Positions 17,241-29,708 of a stretch of 64,000 nt of DNA are shown here, piece by piece. The stretch is from Acidimicrobiales bacterium. Lineage in GTDB: Bacteria; Actinomycetota; Acidimicrobiia; Acidimicrobiales; JAVJTC01. The translations under genes were made by a program, and so were the position numbers. Where the stretch lies: the NCBI GenBank assembly GCA_040219085.1, contig JAVJTC010000007.1, forward strand, positions 84,426 through 148,425, read 5' to 3'. The stretch's first letter is position 1. Every line of letters starts with the position of its first letter. Below the pieces are notes generated by a model. It worked only from the letters and a program-made list of their open reading frames with translations, was not told the origin of the DNA and did not search any database.

Positions 17241-18448
17241 TGGACACGCTGACCTTCGCCCTCGACCCGCTCTACATAGGCGGGGTCGGCCTCGAAGAGG
17301 TCATCATCACGATCGTCAAGGTCGTCGCCGCGTTCACGATCCTGCTCGTGGGCGTGATGTTGATGATCTGGTTCGAGCGCAAGCTGATCTCGGACATGCA
17401 GAACCGGGTCGGCCCCGATCTCGCCGGACCGTGGGGGATCCTCCAGACGCTCGCCGACGGGATCAAGCTGTTCTTCAAGGAGGACCTCGCCCCGGCCAGG
17501 GCGGAGCCTTTCGTCTACAAGCTGGCGCCGTACCTGTCGCTGATACCGGCCCTCGCTGTGTTCGTCGTCGTGCCGATCGGCGGCGATTTCGACAACGCCG
17601 GGGGCGCCGTGACGTGGTTCGGCAACACGACGTTCCTGCAGGTGGCCGACCCCCACGTCGGCATCCTCTTCGTCCTCGCCATGTCGTCGATGGCGGTCTA
17701 CGGCATCATGCTCGCGGGCTGGTCGTCGGGTTCGAAGTACCCGCTGCTGGGCTCGGTGCGGGCCTCTGCGCAGATGGTCTCCTACGAAACGGCCCTCGGC
17801 CTGTCGCTCGTCACGGTCCTGTTGTTCAGCGGTTCGCTCTCCACCCATGACATCGTGGCCGAGCAGGCCGACGGGTGGAACTGGAACCTGTGGCTCACGG
17901 GCTTCATCCCGTTCTTCGTCTTCATGGTGGCCGCCACGGCGGAGTTGAACCGACCCCCCTTCGATCTCGTCGAGGCCGAGCAGGAGATCGTCGGCGGCTT
18001 CCACACCGAGTACACGTCGCTGCGGTTCGCGCTCTTCTTCCTGGCCGAGTTCATGAACGTGATCACGATGTCGGCGATCATGGTCACCCTGTTCTTCGGT
18101 GGCCCCGACGGGCCCATCCCGTTCTGGGAGAGCATCGGCTGGCTGTGGGGCGTCTTCTGGTTCTTCCTCAAGGTCGTGGCGTTCCTGTTCACCTTCATCT
18201 GGTTCCGCGCGACCCTGCCCCGGGTCCGCTATGACCAGCTCATGGACCTCGGATGGAAGTTCCTCATCCCACTGTCGCTCGGCTGGTTCCTGGTCATCGC
18301 CGCCATCCAGGTCGGTGACGACCGGGACTGGAACATCGCCGCGGTCCTCGGGATAGCGATCGGCGGGCTCCTGCTCGGCTCGCTGGTCCTGTTCGGGGCC
18401 ATCCGCGAAGGTCGCTCGCGCCGCCTCGCCGGGGAGGGGATCGACTGA
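17240..18448 (+). CDS. nuoH: NADH-quinone oxidoreductase subunit H, copy 1
   Basis: NuoH (402 residues) is the membrane subunit that forms the quinone channel with NuoB and NuoD. About eight helices are visible, with the QNRVGPDLAGPWG segment (about 53-65) and the acidic loop RPPFDLVEAEQEIVGG (about 237-252) that couples quinone chemistry to proton movement. The ATG at 17240 overlaps the nuoG stop. A GTG one codon earlier is also possible. The C-terminus has an added helix and basic tail. Confidence 0.95.
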   Translation: MDTLTFALDPLYIGGVGLEEVIITIVKVVAAFTILLVGVMLMIWFERKLISDMQNRVGPDLAGPWGILQTLADGIKLFFKEDLAPARAEPFVYKLAPYLSLIPALAVFVVVPIGGDFDNAGGAVTWFGNTTFLQVADPHVGILFVLAMSSMAVYGIMLAGWSSGSKYPLLGSVRASAQMVSYETALGLSLVTVLLFSGSLSTHDIVAEQADGWNWNLWLTGFIPFFVFMVAATAELNRPPFDLVEAEQEIVGGFHTEYTSLRFALFFLAEFMNVITMSAIMVTLFFGGPDGPIPFWESIGWLWGVFWFFLKVVAFLFTFIWFRATLPRVRYDQLMDLGWKFLIPLSLGWFLVIAAIQVGDDRDWNIAAVLGIAIGGLLLGSLVLFGAIREGRSRRLAGEGID

Positions 18449-19071
18449 TGGGACTCTTCGAAGGTTTCGGCATCACCTTCAACAAGATGTTCGAGGACCG
18501 GGTCACCACCAAGTACCCGACCGACAAGCGCCCCAAGCCCGAACGGCTGCATGGCCGCCACGTCCTCAACCGGTACGAGGACGGGATGGAGAAGTGCATC
18601 GGCTGCGAGTTGTGCGCCGGTGTGTGTCCCGCCCGCTGCATCTACGTGCGCGGCGCCGACAACCCACCCGACGACCCCGTGTCGCCCGGCGAGCGCTACG
18701 GCTTCGTCTACGAGATCAACTACCTGCGCTGCATCCACTGCGACCTGTGCGTGGAGGCCTGTCCCACCGAGGCCATCACCGAGACGAAGCTGTTCGAGTT
18801 CTCGTTCACCAACCGCGAAGACGCCATCTACACCCGCGACGAACTCCTCGTCGACGACGAGGGCCGTCCGAAGCATCTGCCGTGGGAGGACTGGCGGCCC
18901 GGTGAGGACGAGCACACCTCGGCGTGGATGCGGGCCACCTCACCGTCGGGATCGGCCGCCTACGAGGGCCGGGTCGCCTGGTCCGGTGAGCTCGGCTACG
19001 GCGTGCGCGCCCCCGAGCGGGGCCAGTCTGCACCGGCGGCCGACGCCGCGTCCGAGGAGGACGACGCCTGA
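18448..19071 (+). CDS. nuoI: NADH-quinone oxidoreductase subunit I, copy 1
   Basis: NuoI (207 residues) carries clusters N6a and N6b. Two ferredoxin motifs are clear: CIGCELCAGVCP (about 50-61) and CIHCDLCVEACP (about 95-106). The N-terminal amphipathic segment GLFEGFGITFNKMF lies along the membrane in the family. A tail of about 50 residues after the core is typical of actinobacterial NuoI. It is linked by TGATG overlaps on both sides. Confidence 0.96.
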   Translation: MGLFEGFGITFNKMFEDRVTTKYPTDKRPKPERLHGRHVLNRYEDGMEKCIGCELCAGVCPARCIYVRGADNPPDDPVSPGERYGFVYEINYLRCIHCDLCVEACPTEAITETKLFEFSFTNREDAIYTRDELLVDDEGRPKHLPWEDWRPGEDEHTSAWMRATSPSGSAAYEGRVAWSGELGYGVRAPERGQSAPAADAASEEDDA

Positions 19072-19850
19072 TGGAAACAGTGGTTTTCATCATCGCTGCA
19101 GTCATCGTCGTGCTCGGATCGCTCGGCGTGGTCCTCGCCAAACACACCGTGCACAACGCGCTCATGCTCGTGGCCACGCTCTTCGGTATCGCGGTCCTGT
19201 TCCTCGCCCAGGACGCGCAGTTCCTGGCGGTCGTCCAGGTGATCGTGTATGCCGGCGCCATCGTCGTGCTGTTCCTGTTCGTCATCATGTTGCTCGGCGT
19301 CGACAAGGTGGACGACCTGCGGGTCGAACCTCTCGGCGGGCAACGCCCCCTCGCCCTGGCGCTCGGGGTCGCCGTCATGGTCCTCGGCATCGTCTTCGTG
19401 GCTGTCGCCTCGGACAACGGATCGACAGGTCAGCCCGCCTCGACCGCGGCCATCGTCGACAGCGTCACCGGCCAGCCCATCGTCGACCCTCTCACGGGTG
19501 AGGACCTGCCCACCTCCGCGACCGAGTTGCGCGAGGACGATCAGGAGTTCGGCACCGAGACGGAGTCCAACATCCGCCAACTCGGTCGGGTGGTGTTCAC
19601 CGACTACGTGTGGGCGTTCGAGATCACCGCGGTCCTGTTGACGATCGCAGTGGTGGCCGCCGTCGCCCTGGCGCGCCGACCCGACCCCGACGACCGCGAA
19701 GACATCGACGAGGGGTACGTGATCCCGCCGCCGGAGCGCCTGATCGACATGTCGCGCCTGTTCGGCCACCGCGGCGACGACGACCCGGCGGACGAAGATC
19801 CAGCTCTCGTGAGTGGACCCGATGACAGCGCTGACGGGGGCGAGGCCTGA
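19071..19850 (+). CDS. nuoJ: NADH-quinone oxidoreductase subunit J, copy 1
   Basis: NuoJ (259 residues) is a membrane subunit between NuoH and the antiporter-like subunits. The conserved third helix with [19 protein letters not shown] (about 57-75) is present. A long outer loop (about 113-165) separates helices 4 and 5, and an acidic cytoplasmic tail of about 50 residues ends the protein. Both extensions make it longer than the copy-2 NuoJ (172 residues). Confidence 0.94.
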   Translation: METVVFIIAAVIVVLGSLGVVLAKHTVHNALMLVATLFGIAVLFLAQDAQFLAVVQVIVYAGAIVVLFLFVIMLLGVDKVDDLRVEPLGGQRPLALALGVAVMVLGIVFVAVASDNGSTGQPASTAAIVDSVTGQPIVDPLTGEDLPTSATELREDDQEFGTETESNIRQLGRVVFTDYVWAFEITAVLLTIAVVAAVALARRPDPDDREDIDEGYVIPPPERLIDMSRLFGHRGDDDPADEDPALVSGPDDSADGGEA

Positions 19851-20155
19851 TGGAGGTCACGACCACCTGGTACCTGATCCTCGGCGCCGTCGTCTTCTCC
19901 ATCGGCGCGGTGGGACTGCTCGTCAGGCGCAACCCGCTGGTGATGTTCATGTGCGTCGAGTTGATGCTGAATGCGGTCAACCTGACCTTCGTCGCGTTCG
20001 GGCGGGACCTGGGCGACCTGGGGGGTCAGGCATCGGTGTTCTTCGTTCTCGTGGTGGCGGCGACAGAGGTGGTCGTCGGCCTGGCGATCGTCGTCGCGAT
20101 CATGCGACGGCGCCCCGGTGCGACAGCCGACGACGTGTCGCTGATGAGGGGCTGA
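19850..20155 (+). CDS. nuoK: NADH-quinone oxidoreductase subunit K, copy 1
   Basis: NuoK (101 residues) has three membrane helices resembling an MrpC antiporter subunit. The two conserved glutamates of the proton path lie in [11 protein letters not shown] (about 38-48) and [10 protein letters not shown] (about 69-78). The length is normal. It overlaps the nuoJ stop and is followed by nuoL after one base. Confidence 0.95.
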   Translation: MEVTTTWYLILGAVVFSIGAVGLLVRRNPLVMFMCVELMLNAVNLTFVAFGRDLGDLGGQASVFFVLVVAATEVVVGLAIVVAIMRRRPGATADDVSLMRG

Positions 20156-20156
20156 C

Positions 20157-22042
<1,886 letters not shown>

Positions 22043-22043
<1 letters not shown>

Positions 22044-23683
22044 TGAACACACTCACCCTCGCGGACGCCGGAGCGAGCTGGCCCGTCCTTCCGACGCTCG
22101 TCGTCCTCCCCGTCATCGGCGCGCTCCTGATCGCCGTCATCCCGCGTTCGCGCACCGAGCTGGTGAAGCCCATCGCCGTGACGTTCTCCGTGGCGGTAGC
22201 CGCTGTCGCGGGCTGGATGCTCGCCGCGTTCGAGTACGACGCGGACGAGGTCGGCGACGAGGTGGCGTCGGGCTTCCAGTTCGTCTCCACCCACAGCTGG
22301 ATCGAGCCGCTCGGGATCACCTGGAACGTCGGTGTGGACGGCATCTCGCTGTTCCTCATCGTCATGACCGTCGTGTTGTTCCCGATCGCCATGCTCGCGG
22401 TCTCGCCCGGGCACGACGACAAGCCCTACTTCGCGTGGCTGCTCGTCCTCGAGGCCGGTGCCATCGGCGTGTTCATCGCGCTCGATCTGTTCCTGTTCTT
22501 CTCGTTCTTCGAGATCGTGCTCGTGCCGATGTACTTCCTCATCGCCCAGTGGGGTCACGGCAACGCCCGGTACGCGGCGATGAAGTTCTTCCTCTACACG
22601 ATGTTCGGTTCCGCGCTGATGCTCGTGGGGATCGTGTCGCTCGCGTTCCTGCACCGCGCCGAGGTCGGCGGCGACCTCACGTTCAGCCTCGTGGAGATCG
22701 CCGAGGCCCAGTCCATCGCGACGACGACGGGCCGTTGGATCTTCCTCGCCTTCGCGCTCGCGTTCGCCGTGAAGGTGCCGCTGTTCCCGGTGCACACGTG
22801 GCTTCCTGACGCACACACCGAGGCGCCCACGGCCGGCTCGGTCATCCTCGCCGGTGTCATGTTGAAGCTGGGCACCTACGGATTCCTGCGTTTCGGCGTG
22901 TACCTGTTCCCCGAGGCGGCCGAGTTCTTCGCTCCGGCGATGTTGACGCTCGGCGTCGTCGGCATCCTCTACGGCGCCATCGTGGCCACGATGCAGCGGG
23001 ACCTGAAACGTCTCGTCGCGTACTCGTCGGTCGCCCACCTCGGATTCATCGTGCTCGGTACGTTCGCACTCAACACCGAGGGCATGACGGGCAGCCTTCT
23101 GCAGATGGTGAACCACGGTCTCTCGACCGGCGCGTTGTTCCTGCTCGTGGGTTGGCTCTACGAGCGCCGCCACACCCGACAGATCTCCGAGCTCAGCGGG
23201 CTCCAGAAGGCGGCGCCGATCATGGCGGCGGTCTTCACCGTCGTGATGTTCTCCTCGATCGGCCTTCCCGGCCTCAACGGTTTCGTCGGGGAGTTCCTCA
23301 TCCTCCTCGGAACCTTCACGGCCGCCCGTTGGTGGGCCGTGGTCGCCACCGCCGGGGTCATCCTCGCCGCGCTCTACATGCTGTGGGCCTACCAGCGCGT
23401 CTTCCATGGGACGCCCAGCGGCGACAACGAGGACATGGCCGACCTGAACTGGCGTGAAGGTCTCGTCATCGCCCCGCTTCTCGTGCTGATCGTGTTCATG
23501 GGCGTCTACCCCCGCCCGGTCATCGAGCGGATGGAACCTGCGGTGGACCGCCTCGTCGCCCATGTCGAGACCCATGTCGAGGACTTCGACGAGCCGGTCA
23601 ACCAGGGCCGCGCCGGCGGCGGTTTCGACGAGATCGAACACGGCCACCAAGAGGGCGAAGCAGCCGAAGGGGACGGTGAGTGA
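22043..23683 (+). CDS. nuoM: NADH-quinone oxidoreductase subunit M, copy 1
   Basis: NuoM (546 residues) is the middle antiporter-like subunit. It has the FFSFFEIVLVPMY glutamate helix, the HTWLPDAHTEAPTAGSV segment (about 251-267) and the QRDLKRLVAYSSVAHLG motif. About 14 helices are followed by a 50-residue acidic tail. The ATG at 22043 overlaps the nuoL stop. The frame is open further upstream only because it overlaps nuoL in high-GC sequence. Confidence 0.96.
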
Positions 23684-25263
23684 TGAGCTCCCTCTTCGCC
23701 GCCGCCGTCTCCCCGCTCCTCGGGGCGCTGACCCACCTGGCCCAGGTGAACCCGATCGATCCCGGATCGATCGACACGCCGTCGGTCGACTGGACCGCGA
23801 TCATCCCGCACCTGGTGCTGATGGGTGGTGGCGTCGTCGCGCTGACCCTGTCGTCGATCGCCGGGCGCTGGCTGCCCGACTGGTTCTGGTCGGCGTGGAC
23901 CGCGGCAGTGGGAACCGGCGCCCTCGGCGGTTCGATCTGGCAGTGGTTCCGGGTGCAGGACGAGCCGTCGGGTGGCTTCTCCACGCTGGGCGGTGCCGTC
24001 GGGGTCGACGGCTTCTCCGTCTACCTGACCGGTCTCATCTCGGCCACCGTCGTGCTGACCGCGATCCTGGCCTACGACTACACGAAGCGCCGCGGCGTCG
24101 CCCAACTCGAGCTGTACGTCCTGTTGCTCTTGTCGGCGTCGGGTGGCGTCGTGATGGCCGGCGCCAACGACCTCATCGTCATGTTCCTCGGCCTCGAGGT
24201 CCTCTCGATCGCCGTCTACGTGCTCGCCGCGCTGGACCTGCGCCGTTTCCGTTCCCAGGAGGCGGGCATGAAGTACTTCGTGCTCGGGGCCTTCTCGTCG
24301 GCCTTCTTCCTCTACGGAATCGCTCTCATCTACGGCGCCGCCGGATCGACCAACCTCTTGGACATCGACCGGTTCCTGTCGACCAACCAGCTCCTCGACG
24401 ACGGCCTGCTGCTCGGTGGCTTCGCACTGCTGCTCGTCGGTCTGCTGTTCAAGGTGGGGGCCGTGCCGTTCCACGCCTGGACGCCCGATGTCTACCAGGG
24501 CGCCCCCTCGCCGATCGTCGCCTACATGGCCTCCGGCGTGAAGGTCGCCGGCTTCGCCGCCATGTTGCGGATCTTCTGGCTCACCTTCGGGGACTACCGC
24601 ACCGACTGGCAGCCGATCATCTACGCGATCGCCGCGATAACCCTGCTCGTCGGCTCGATCGTCGCCGTCGTGCAGACCGACGTGAAGCGCATGCTCGCCT
24701 ACTCGTCGATCAGCCACGCCGGCTACATCCTGGTGGGCGTGCAGGCGGCCACCGCCGACGGCACGTCAGCCGCGTTGTTCTACCTCGGTGCCTACTCCTT
24801 CATGGTGATCGGCAGCTTCGCCGTCGTGACCGTCATGGGATCCGACGGCGAGTCCGCCCAGTCGCTGGGGGACTACTCCGGACTCGCCCGGCGTCGACCC
24901 GTCCTCGCTCTCACGTTCACCCTGTTCCTGTTCGCGCAGGCCGGCGTCCCCTTCACGTCGGGCTTCTTCGCGAAGTTCTACGTCATCAGCGCCGCCGTCG
25001 ACGCCCGGTCCTACTGGCTCGCGGCGATTGCGATGATGGCCGCTGTCATCGCAGCGGTCCTGTACCTGCGCATCGTCCTCGCCATGTACATCGGGACCGG
25101 CGACGACACCGCCGACGCTCCCACCGGTGCGGTGCGCATCGCCCCCGGGGCGGCCTTCGTGCTGTTCGTCGCCGCGGCGATGACCGTCACCTTCGGCATC
25201 ATCCCGTTCCCCATCGTCGATCTGGCCAGGGACGCGGTCCCCGTCCTCGTCGCAGCAGGTTGA
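23683..25263 (+). CDS. nuoN: NADH-quinone oxidoreductase subunit N, copy 1
   Basis: NuoN (526 residues) is the third antiporter-like subunit. It contains a LGLEVLSIAVYVL glutamate helix, the core FHAWTPDVYQGAPSPIVA (about 264-281) and QTDVKRMLAYSSISHAG. It is the last gene of the 14-gene operon. The ATG overlaps the nuoM stop, with a GTG one codon earlier as an alternative. No strong terminator hairpin follows before the second operon's promoter. Confidence 0.96.
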   Translation: MSSLFAAAVSPLLGALTHLAQVNPIDPGSIDTPSVDWTAIIPHLVLMGGGVVALTLSSIAGRWLPDWFWSAWTAAVGTGALGGSIWQWFRVQDEPSGGFSTLGGAVGVDGFSVYLTGLISATVVLTAILAYDYTKRRGVAQLELYVLLLLSASGGVVMAGANDLIVMFLGLEVLSIAVYVLAALDLRRFRSQEAGMKYFVLGAFSSAFFLYGIALIYGAAGSTNLLDIDRFLSTNQLLDDGLLLGGFALLLVGLLFKVGAVPFHAWTPDVYQGAPSPIVAYMASGVKVAGFAAMLRIFWLTFGDYRTDWQPIIYAIAAITLLVGSIVAVVQTDVKRMLAYSSISHAGYILVGVQAATADGTSAALFYLGAYSFMVIGSFAVVTVMGSDGESAQSLGDYSGLARRRPVLALTFTLFLFAQAGVPFTSGFFAKFYVISAAVDARSYWLAAIAMMAAVIAAVLYLRIVLAMYIGTGDDTADAPTGAVRIAPGAAFVLFVAAAMTVTFGIIPFPIVDLARDAVPVLVAAG

Positions 25264-25334
25264 CCCGCTCAGCCGCGGGCCACGTGCCCACCGCCGGGCC
25301 GGTCGCGCCCCCACCGCAAGCCACCGAGCTTGCT

Positions 25335-25364
25335 TTGGTCACCTTCGCGACGGCTGGGTAGGCT
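25335..25364 (+). promoter_or_regulatory. Probable promoter of the second complex I operon
   Basis: TTGGTC (25335-25340) and TAGGCT (25359-25364) are separated by 18 bases. The GTG start of the second nuoA lies eight bases after the -10 box, so transcription would begin at or next to the start codon, giving a leaderless mRNA. No ribosome site is present. This separates the second operon from the first, although read-through is possible. Confidence 0.6.
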
Positions 25365-25372
25365 CACCTGCC

Positions 25373-25738
25373 GTGTCGGAGTTCCTTCGCTCTTATCTCA
25401 CCGTCGGCCTCTTCGCGGCCCTCGCCATCGGCATGGTCGCGGCCATGCTCGGCGCGGGCGCGCTCCTGCGTCCCGATCGGCCCCAGAGGCAGAAGTACAT
25501 CAACTACGAGAGCGGCGTGGATCCCGTCGGCCAGGCGTGGGCCCAGAGCAACGTCCGCTACTACGTGTTCGCACTGCTCTTCGTCATGTTCGATGTCGAG
25601 GCCGTGTTCATCTTCCCGTGGGCGACCCGCCTCGAGGCCTACGGTCTCTTCGGGCTGGTCGAGATGGCCATCTTCATCTTCATCCTCGCCCTGGGGCTCT
25701 TCTACGCATGGCGCAAGGGAGTCCTCCGATGGGTCTGA
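25373..25738 (+). CDS. nuoA: NADH-quinone oxidoreductase-like subunit A, copy 2
   Basis: This 121-residue NuoA has three helices and the conserved YESG motif (about 43-46), where copy 1 has YECG. The cysteine that is accessible in many NuoA proteins is therefore serine here. It starts at GTG 25373 and is the first gene of an 11-gene operon A-B-C-D-H-I-J-K-L-M-N. Sequence identity with the first NuoA looks low, so the operon is not a recent duplication. Confidence 0.93.
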   Translation: MSEFLRSYLTVGLFAALAIGMVAAMLGAGALLRPDRPQRQKYINYESGVDPVGQAWAQSNVRYYVFALLFVMFDVEAVFIFPWATRLEAYGLFGLVEMAIFIFILALGLFYAWRKGVLRWV

Positions 25739-25751
25739 ACGGAGCCCGCTG

Positions 25752-26252
25752 ATGGGACTCGTCGAGAGCGGCAAGATCCCCAAGCCCCTGACCACCCTGC
25801 TCAACATGAGCAGGAAGTACTCGCTGTGGGTCTACCAGTGGGGGCTCGCGTGCTGTGCCATCGAGATGGGCGCCGCGTTCGGCTCACCGCGCTACGACGT
25901 GATGCGCCTCGGCGTCATTCCGTTCCCCGCCAGCCCCCGCCAGGCGGACCTCGTGGTCATCTCCGGGACGGTGACCGACAAGATGGCACCGGCGATCGTG
26001 CGTCTCTACGAGCAGATGCCGGACCCCAAGTACGTGATCTCCATGGGTAGCTGCGCCAACTGTGGCGGCCCCTACTGGGACTCCTACTCGGTGACCAAGG
26101 GCGTGGATCAGCTGATTCCGGTCGACGTCTACGTGCCCGGGTGCCCGCCGAGACCCGAAGCGCTGCTCGAGGGCATCGTCCTGCTCCAGGAGCGCATCCA
26201 GAACGAAGACATGGCGCAACGTTGGAAGGGTGACCCCATTGTCGTCCAGTGA
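25752..26252 (+). CDS. nuoB: NADH-quinone oxidoreductase-like subunit B, copy 2
   Basis: The 166-residue protein is a compact NuoB with all N2 cluster ligands: CC in LACCAIEMG, then GSCANCGG and VPGCPPRP. The extra cysteine in CANC is typical of many NuoB proteins but is missing in copy 1. It begins with ATG 25752, 13 bases after nuoA. A longer frame to 25593 is overlap. Confidence 0.95.
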   Translation: MGLVESGKIPKPLTTLLNMSRKYSLWVYQWGLACCAIEMGAAFGSPRYDVMRLGVIPFPASPRQADLVVISGTVTDKMAPAIVRLYEQMPDPKYVISMGSCANCGGPYWDSYSVTKGVDQLIPVDVYVPGCPPRPEALLEGIVLLQERIQNEDMAQRWKGDPIVVQ

Positions 26253-26928
26253 CGTGGTCGACGACCCCCAGACCGACGGTGGCTCCGACGACGAGGCGGC
26301 CGTCGAGCCCGATCCGCGTCGCGACGCGCTGCTCGCCATCCTCACCGAGGGTCTCGGCGACGACCTCGTCGAGTCCCACCTCGTCGGTGGCGTCGACCTG
26401 TGGGTCCGCGTCCGCCGCGAGGCGTGGCGCCGCGCGGCCGACGTCGCCTCGACCGAGGCCGGTTGCCGCTGGTTCGACTGGCTCGGGGCGATCGACTGGC
26501 TGCCGTCGCCGTTCGGGCGCGACATGGAGTCCGAACAGGACTGGGCCGTTCACGGCCGCGAAGAGAAGGAACCCGTGGAGATGGTCACGGGCTTCGCCGG
26601 TGGCGACACCCGTTTCCAGGTGCTCATGCGGCTGTTCTCGATCACGAGCAATGTCGGCGTGACGATCAAGACCGACCTTCCCGACGACGACGTCTCGGTC
26701 GAGACGCTCATCCCGGTCTTCGCCGGCGCCAACTGGCATGAGCGTGAGACCCATGAGATGTACGGCATCGACTTCGTCGGCCACCCCGATCTGCGCAACC
26801 TCTACCTGCCGGGCGCTTTCGAGGGTTACCCGATGCGCAAGGACTTCCCTCTTCTGGCCCGGCGCGTGAAGCCGTGGCCCGGCATCGTCGACGTCGAGGC
26901 CATGCCCGGCGAGGGGGACGACGCGTGA
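26239..26928 (+). CDS. nuoC: NADH-quinone oxidoreductase-like subunit C, copy 2
   Basis: This 229-residue 30 kDa-family subunit ends with the signature [19 protein letters not shown] (about 168-186) and [10 protein letters not shown]. The start is taken as TTG at 26239 because GGAAGGG lies eight bases upstream. GTG at 26230 in the same frame is the alternative and would add three residues. It overlaps the nuoB stop. It is followed directly by nuoD, so nothing corresponding to the NADH module is inserted here. Confidence 0.9.
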   Translation: MSSSDVVDDPQTDGGSDDEAAVEPDPRRDALLAILTEGLGDDLVESHLVGGVDLWVRVRREAWRRAADVASTEAGCRWFDWLGAIDWLPSPFGRDMESEQDWAVHGREEKEPVEMVTGFAGGDTRFQVLMRLFSITSNVGVTIKTDLPDDDVSVETLIPVFAGANWHERETHEMYGIDFVGHPDLRNLYLPGAFEGYPMRKDFPLLARRVKPWPGIVDVEAMPGEGDDA

Positions 26929-28094
26929 CCGCCACCGAATCCCAGAAGCTCGCCTACATCGCCGGCCAGGCCGCGGACGCCCGACTCAACGTCGAGCTCG
27001 AAACCGACGGCATGACGCTCAACATCGGTCCGCAGCACCCCGCCACCCACGGCACCCTGCGGATCGTCGCCCGTCTCGACGGCGAGCAGGTCATCGAGGC
27101 CGAGCCGATCATGGGTTACATGCACCGGGGCTACGAGAAGCTCACCGAGGTGCGGACCTACCCGCAGGTCACGACGCTCATCAACCGCATCGACTGGCTC
27201 GGTAGCTTCGCGAACGAGGTGCCGTTCATCCTCGCCGCGGAGCAGCTCATGGAGGTCGAGGCACCGCCGCGGGCCCAGTGGATCCGCACGGCGCTCTTCG
27301 AGCTCTCCCGCATCGCCAACATCGCACTGTTCCTCGGCGACATGGGTGTCCAGCTCGGCGCCATCACCCCCGTCTTCTTCGCCTTCCGTGACCGCGAGTT
27401 CGTCCTCAACCAGATCGAGGCCGTCACGGGTGGCCGTTTCCACCCCAACTTCGACCGCATCGGCGGCCTCAAGGACGATCTGCCCAAGGGTTGGATCGCC
27501 GAGACCAAGGCCGTGATGGAGAAGATGCGGACCTTCTGCGACGAGCTCGAGGACCTCGTGCTCGGCAACGAGATCTTCCAGTCCCGTTGCCGGGGGATCG
27601 GCGTCATACCGCCCGAGGTCGGGCTCGAGTACGGCCTGTCGGGCGCCAACATCCGTGCGTCGGGCGTGGACTGGGACATCCGCCGCGACGTCGAGTCCCC
27701 GCTCGTCTACGACCAGCTGGACTGGAAGGTGTGGACGCACCCAGACGGGGACTCCTTCGCCCGCTACTGGGTGCGGTTGCAGGAGACGCGCGAGGCAACC
27801 CACCTGGTGGACCAGATCCTCGACGGCATCCCGTCGGGTCCGGTCATGGCCAAGGTCCCCCGCATCATCAAGGTCCCGGCCGGGGAGGCCTACGTCGAGA
27901 CCGAGAACCCGCTCGGCGCGATGGGGTACTACGTCGTCTCCCAGGGGGACCTGATCCCGTTCCGGGTCAAGATCCGTTCGGCGAGCTTCTCGAACCTGTC
28001 CATCGCGCCGTGGCTTCTCAAGGGCGTCTACGTTCCCGACATCGTCACGATCCTCGCCAGCCTCTACTTCATCCTGGGTGACATCGACCGATGA
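26925..28094 (+). CDS. nuoD: NADH-quinone oxidoreductase-like subunit D, copy 2, with altered quinone pocket
   Basis: This 389-residue 49 kDa-family subunit keeps the pocket histidine in HPATHG (39-44). Two pocket-region residues differ from copy 1. The loop reads HRGYEK with Arg68, the position of the arginine that NDUFAF7 methylates in mitochondrial NDUFS2. The motif normally RxDY reads RIDW, so Trp91 (27195-27197) replaces the tyrosine that contacts the quinone headgroup. It starts at GTG 26925 in a GTGA overlap with nuoC and ends in an ATGA overlap with nuoH, leaving no room for nuoE, F or G. Confidence 0.95.
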   Translation: MTATESQKLAYIAGQAADARLNVELETDGMTLNIGPQHPATHGTLRIVARLDGEQVIEAEPIMGYMHRGYEKLTEVRTYPQVTTLINRIDWLGSFANEVPFILAAEQLMEVEAPPRAQWIRTALFELSRIANIALFLGDMGVQLGAITPVFFAFRDREFVLNQIEAVTGGRFHPNFDRIGGLKDDLPKGWIAETKAVMEKMRTFCDELEDLVLGNEIFQSRCRGIGVIPPEVGLEYGLSGANIRASGVDWDIRRDVESPLVYDQLDWKVWTHPDGDSFARYWVRLQETREATHLVDQILDGIPSGPVMAKVPRIIKVPAGEAYVETENPLGAMGYYVVSQGDLIPFRVKIRSASFSNLSIAPWLLKGVYVPDIVTILASLYFILGDIDR

Positions 28095-29137
28095 CGCCCA
28101 CGTTGACGGTCCTCGCCGACATCGAGCTCGCCTACTGGCAACAGACAGTCATCAAGGTCGGGATCGTCGCGGCCGTCATCCCGACGGCCGCCCTCATCCT
28201 GGGCTACGTCTTCCTGTTGAAGATGATGAGCTTCATGCAGAGCCGCCTCGGACCGATGGAGGCCGGCCCGCACGGCACCCTCCAGCTCCTCGCGGACGGC
28301 CTCAAGTTCATCCAGAAGGAGGACATCTTCCCCGAGCGGGCCGACCGGTACGTGTTCGCCATGGCGCCGGTCGTCGTGTTGATGTCGACCTTCCTGCTCT
28401 ACGTCGTGATCCCGGCCGGCCCCGATGCCGTCGTCTCCAACCTCGACGTGGGCGTCTTCTACGCGCTGGCCGTCTCGTCGCTGTCGGTCATCGGCATCCT
28501 GATGGCCGGATGGGCATCTGCGAACAAGTACGCGCTCCTCGGTGGTCTGCGGGCCGCCGGTCAGCTCATCGCATACGAACTGCCCCTCGTCCTCGCCGTC
28601 GTGGGTGTTGTCATCCAGGCCGGAACGCTCAACCTCCAGAACATCGTCGCCGCCCAGGCCACCGGCGAGATCTTCGGCTGGGGTGCGATCGGCAACCCGT
28701 ACATCTTCACCCAGTTCGTCGGGTTCGCGATCTTCCTCGTCGCCGTCCAGGCCGAGTTGACCCAGCCGCCGTTCGACATGCCGGTGGCCGAGTCCGAGAT
28801 CGTCGGCGGGTACCAGGTCGAGTACACCGGCTTCCGGTTCCTGTTCTTCTTCATGGGCGAGTTCGGCACGGCCTTCGCCTTCGCCGGGCTGTCGTCGATC
28901 CTGTTCCTCGGGGGCTGGTACATCCCGGGCTTCGACGTGGACTCGAACTGGCTGAACCTGTTCGGGCCGCTGGTGCTGTTCGCGAAGATCATGGCCGTGT
29001 CGTTCCTCATCTTCTGGTTCCGGTTCACCTTCCCCCGGTTCCGCGAAGATCAGCTTCAGCGGCTCGCCTGGAAGTTCCTGATCCCGCTCGCCCTGGCGAA
29101 CATCGTGGTCACGGGCGTACTCAAGGTCGCGCTGTGA
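28091..29137 (+). CDS. nuoH: NADH-quinone oxidoreductase-like subunit H, copy 2
   Basis: NuoH (348 residues) has eight helices, the [13 protein letters not shown] segment (about 50-62) and the acidic coupling loop [18 protein letters not shown] (about 226-243). It is shorter than copy 1, lacking the extra C-terminal helix. In complex I this subunit seals the quinone channel. It is joined to nuoD by an ATGA overlap and followed by nuoI after ten bases. Confidence 0.95.
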   Translation: MTPTLTVLADIELAYWQQTVIKVGIVAAVIPTAALILGYVFLLKMMSFMQSRLGPMEAGPHGTLQLLADGLKFIQKEDIFPERADRYVFAMAPVVVLMSTFLLYVVIPAGPDAVVSNLDVGVFYALAVSSLSVIGILMAGWASANKYALLGGLRAAGQLIAYELPLVLAVVGVVIQAGTLNLQNIVAAQATGEIFGWGAIGNPYIFTQFVGFAIFLVAVQAELTQPPFDMPVAESEIVGGYQVEYTGFRFLFFFMGEFGTAFAFAGLSSILFLGGWYIPGFDVDSNWLNLFGPLVLFAKIMAVSFLIFWFRFTFPRFREDQLQRLAWKFLIPLALANIVVTGVLKVAL

Positions 29138-29147
29138 GGAGCATCTG

Positions 29148-29705
29148 ATGGGGCTCGTACCCGGAATGGTCAAGGGGCTCGCCGTCACCGCGAAGACGAT
29201 GGCGCGCACCCTGTTCCCGGATCCGCGCAAGCCGGTCCCGTCGCCCACCAAGGGCGCGCACACGGTGCAGTACCCCCACGTGAAGGAGGCCCCGCCCGCG
29301 CGGGCCCGCGGGGTGATCGCGCTGCACACCGAGAACTGCACGGCCTGCATGTTGTGCGCCCGCGAGTGCCCGGACTGGTGCATCTACATCGAGGGCCACA
29401 AGGAGCTCGCACCGCCGCGCCGCGAGGGGGGCAAGCCCCGCCAGCGCAACAAGCTCGACCGCTTCGACATCGACTACGCGCTGTGCATGTACTGCGGGAT
29501 CTGCGTCGAGGTCTGCCCGTTCGACGCGCTCTTCTGGAGCCCCGAGTTCGAGTACTCCGAGCCGTCCATCGCTGACCTGCTCCACGACAAGGACCGCCTC
29601 ACCGACTGGATGCACACGGTCCCGGCGTTCGAGGACTACGAGGCCGGATCCGAAGCCAAGGTCCGCAAGGTCCCGGAGCCGCCCGAGCGGACGGGAGCCG
29701 GCTGA
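29148..29705 (+). CDS. nuoI: NADH-quinone oxidoreductase-like subunit I, copy 2
   Basis: The 185-residue ferredoxin-like subunit has two [4Fe-4S] motifs: [12 protein letters not shown] (about 64-75) and [12 protein letters not shown] (about 109-120). The stretch between them is basic ([14 protein letters not shown]), which could offer a docking surface for an acidic electron donor. In a complex without NuoEFG this subunit would be the electron entry point. An AGGAG ribosome site precedes the ATG. Confidence 0.95.
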   Translation: MGLVPGMVKGLAVTAKTMARTLFPDPRKPVPSPTKGAHTVQYPHVKEAPPARARGVIALHTENCTACMLCARECPDWCIYIEGHKELAPPRREGGKPRQRNKLDRFDIDYALCMYCGICVEVCPFDALFWSPEFEYSEPSIADLLHDKDRLTDWMHTVPAFEDYEAGSEAKVRKVPEPPERTGAG

Positions 29706-29708
29706 GCC

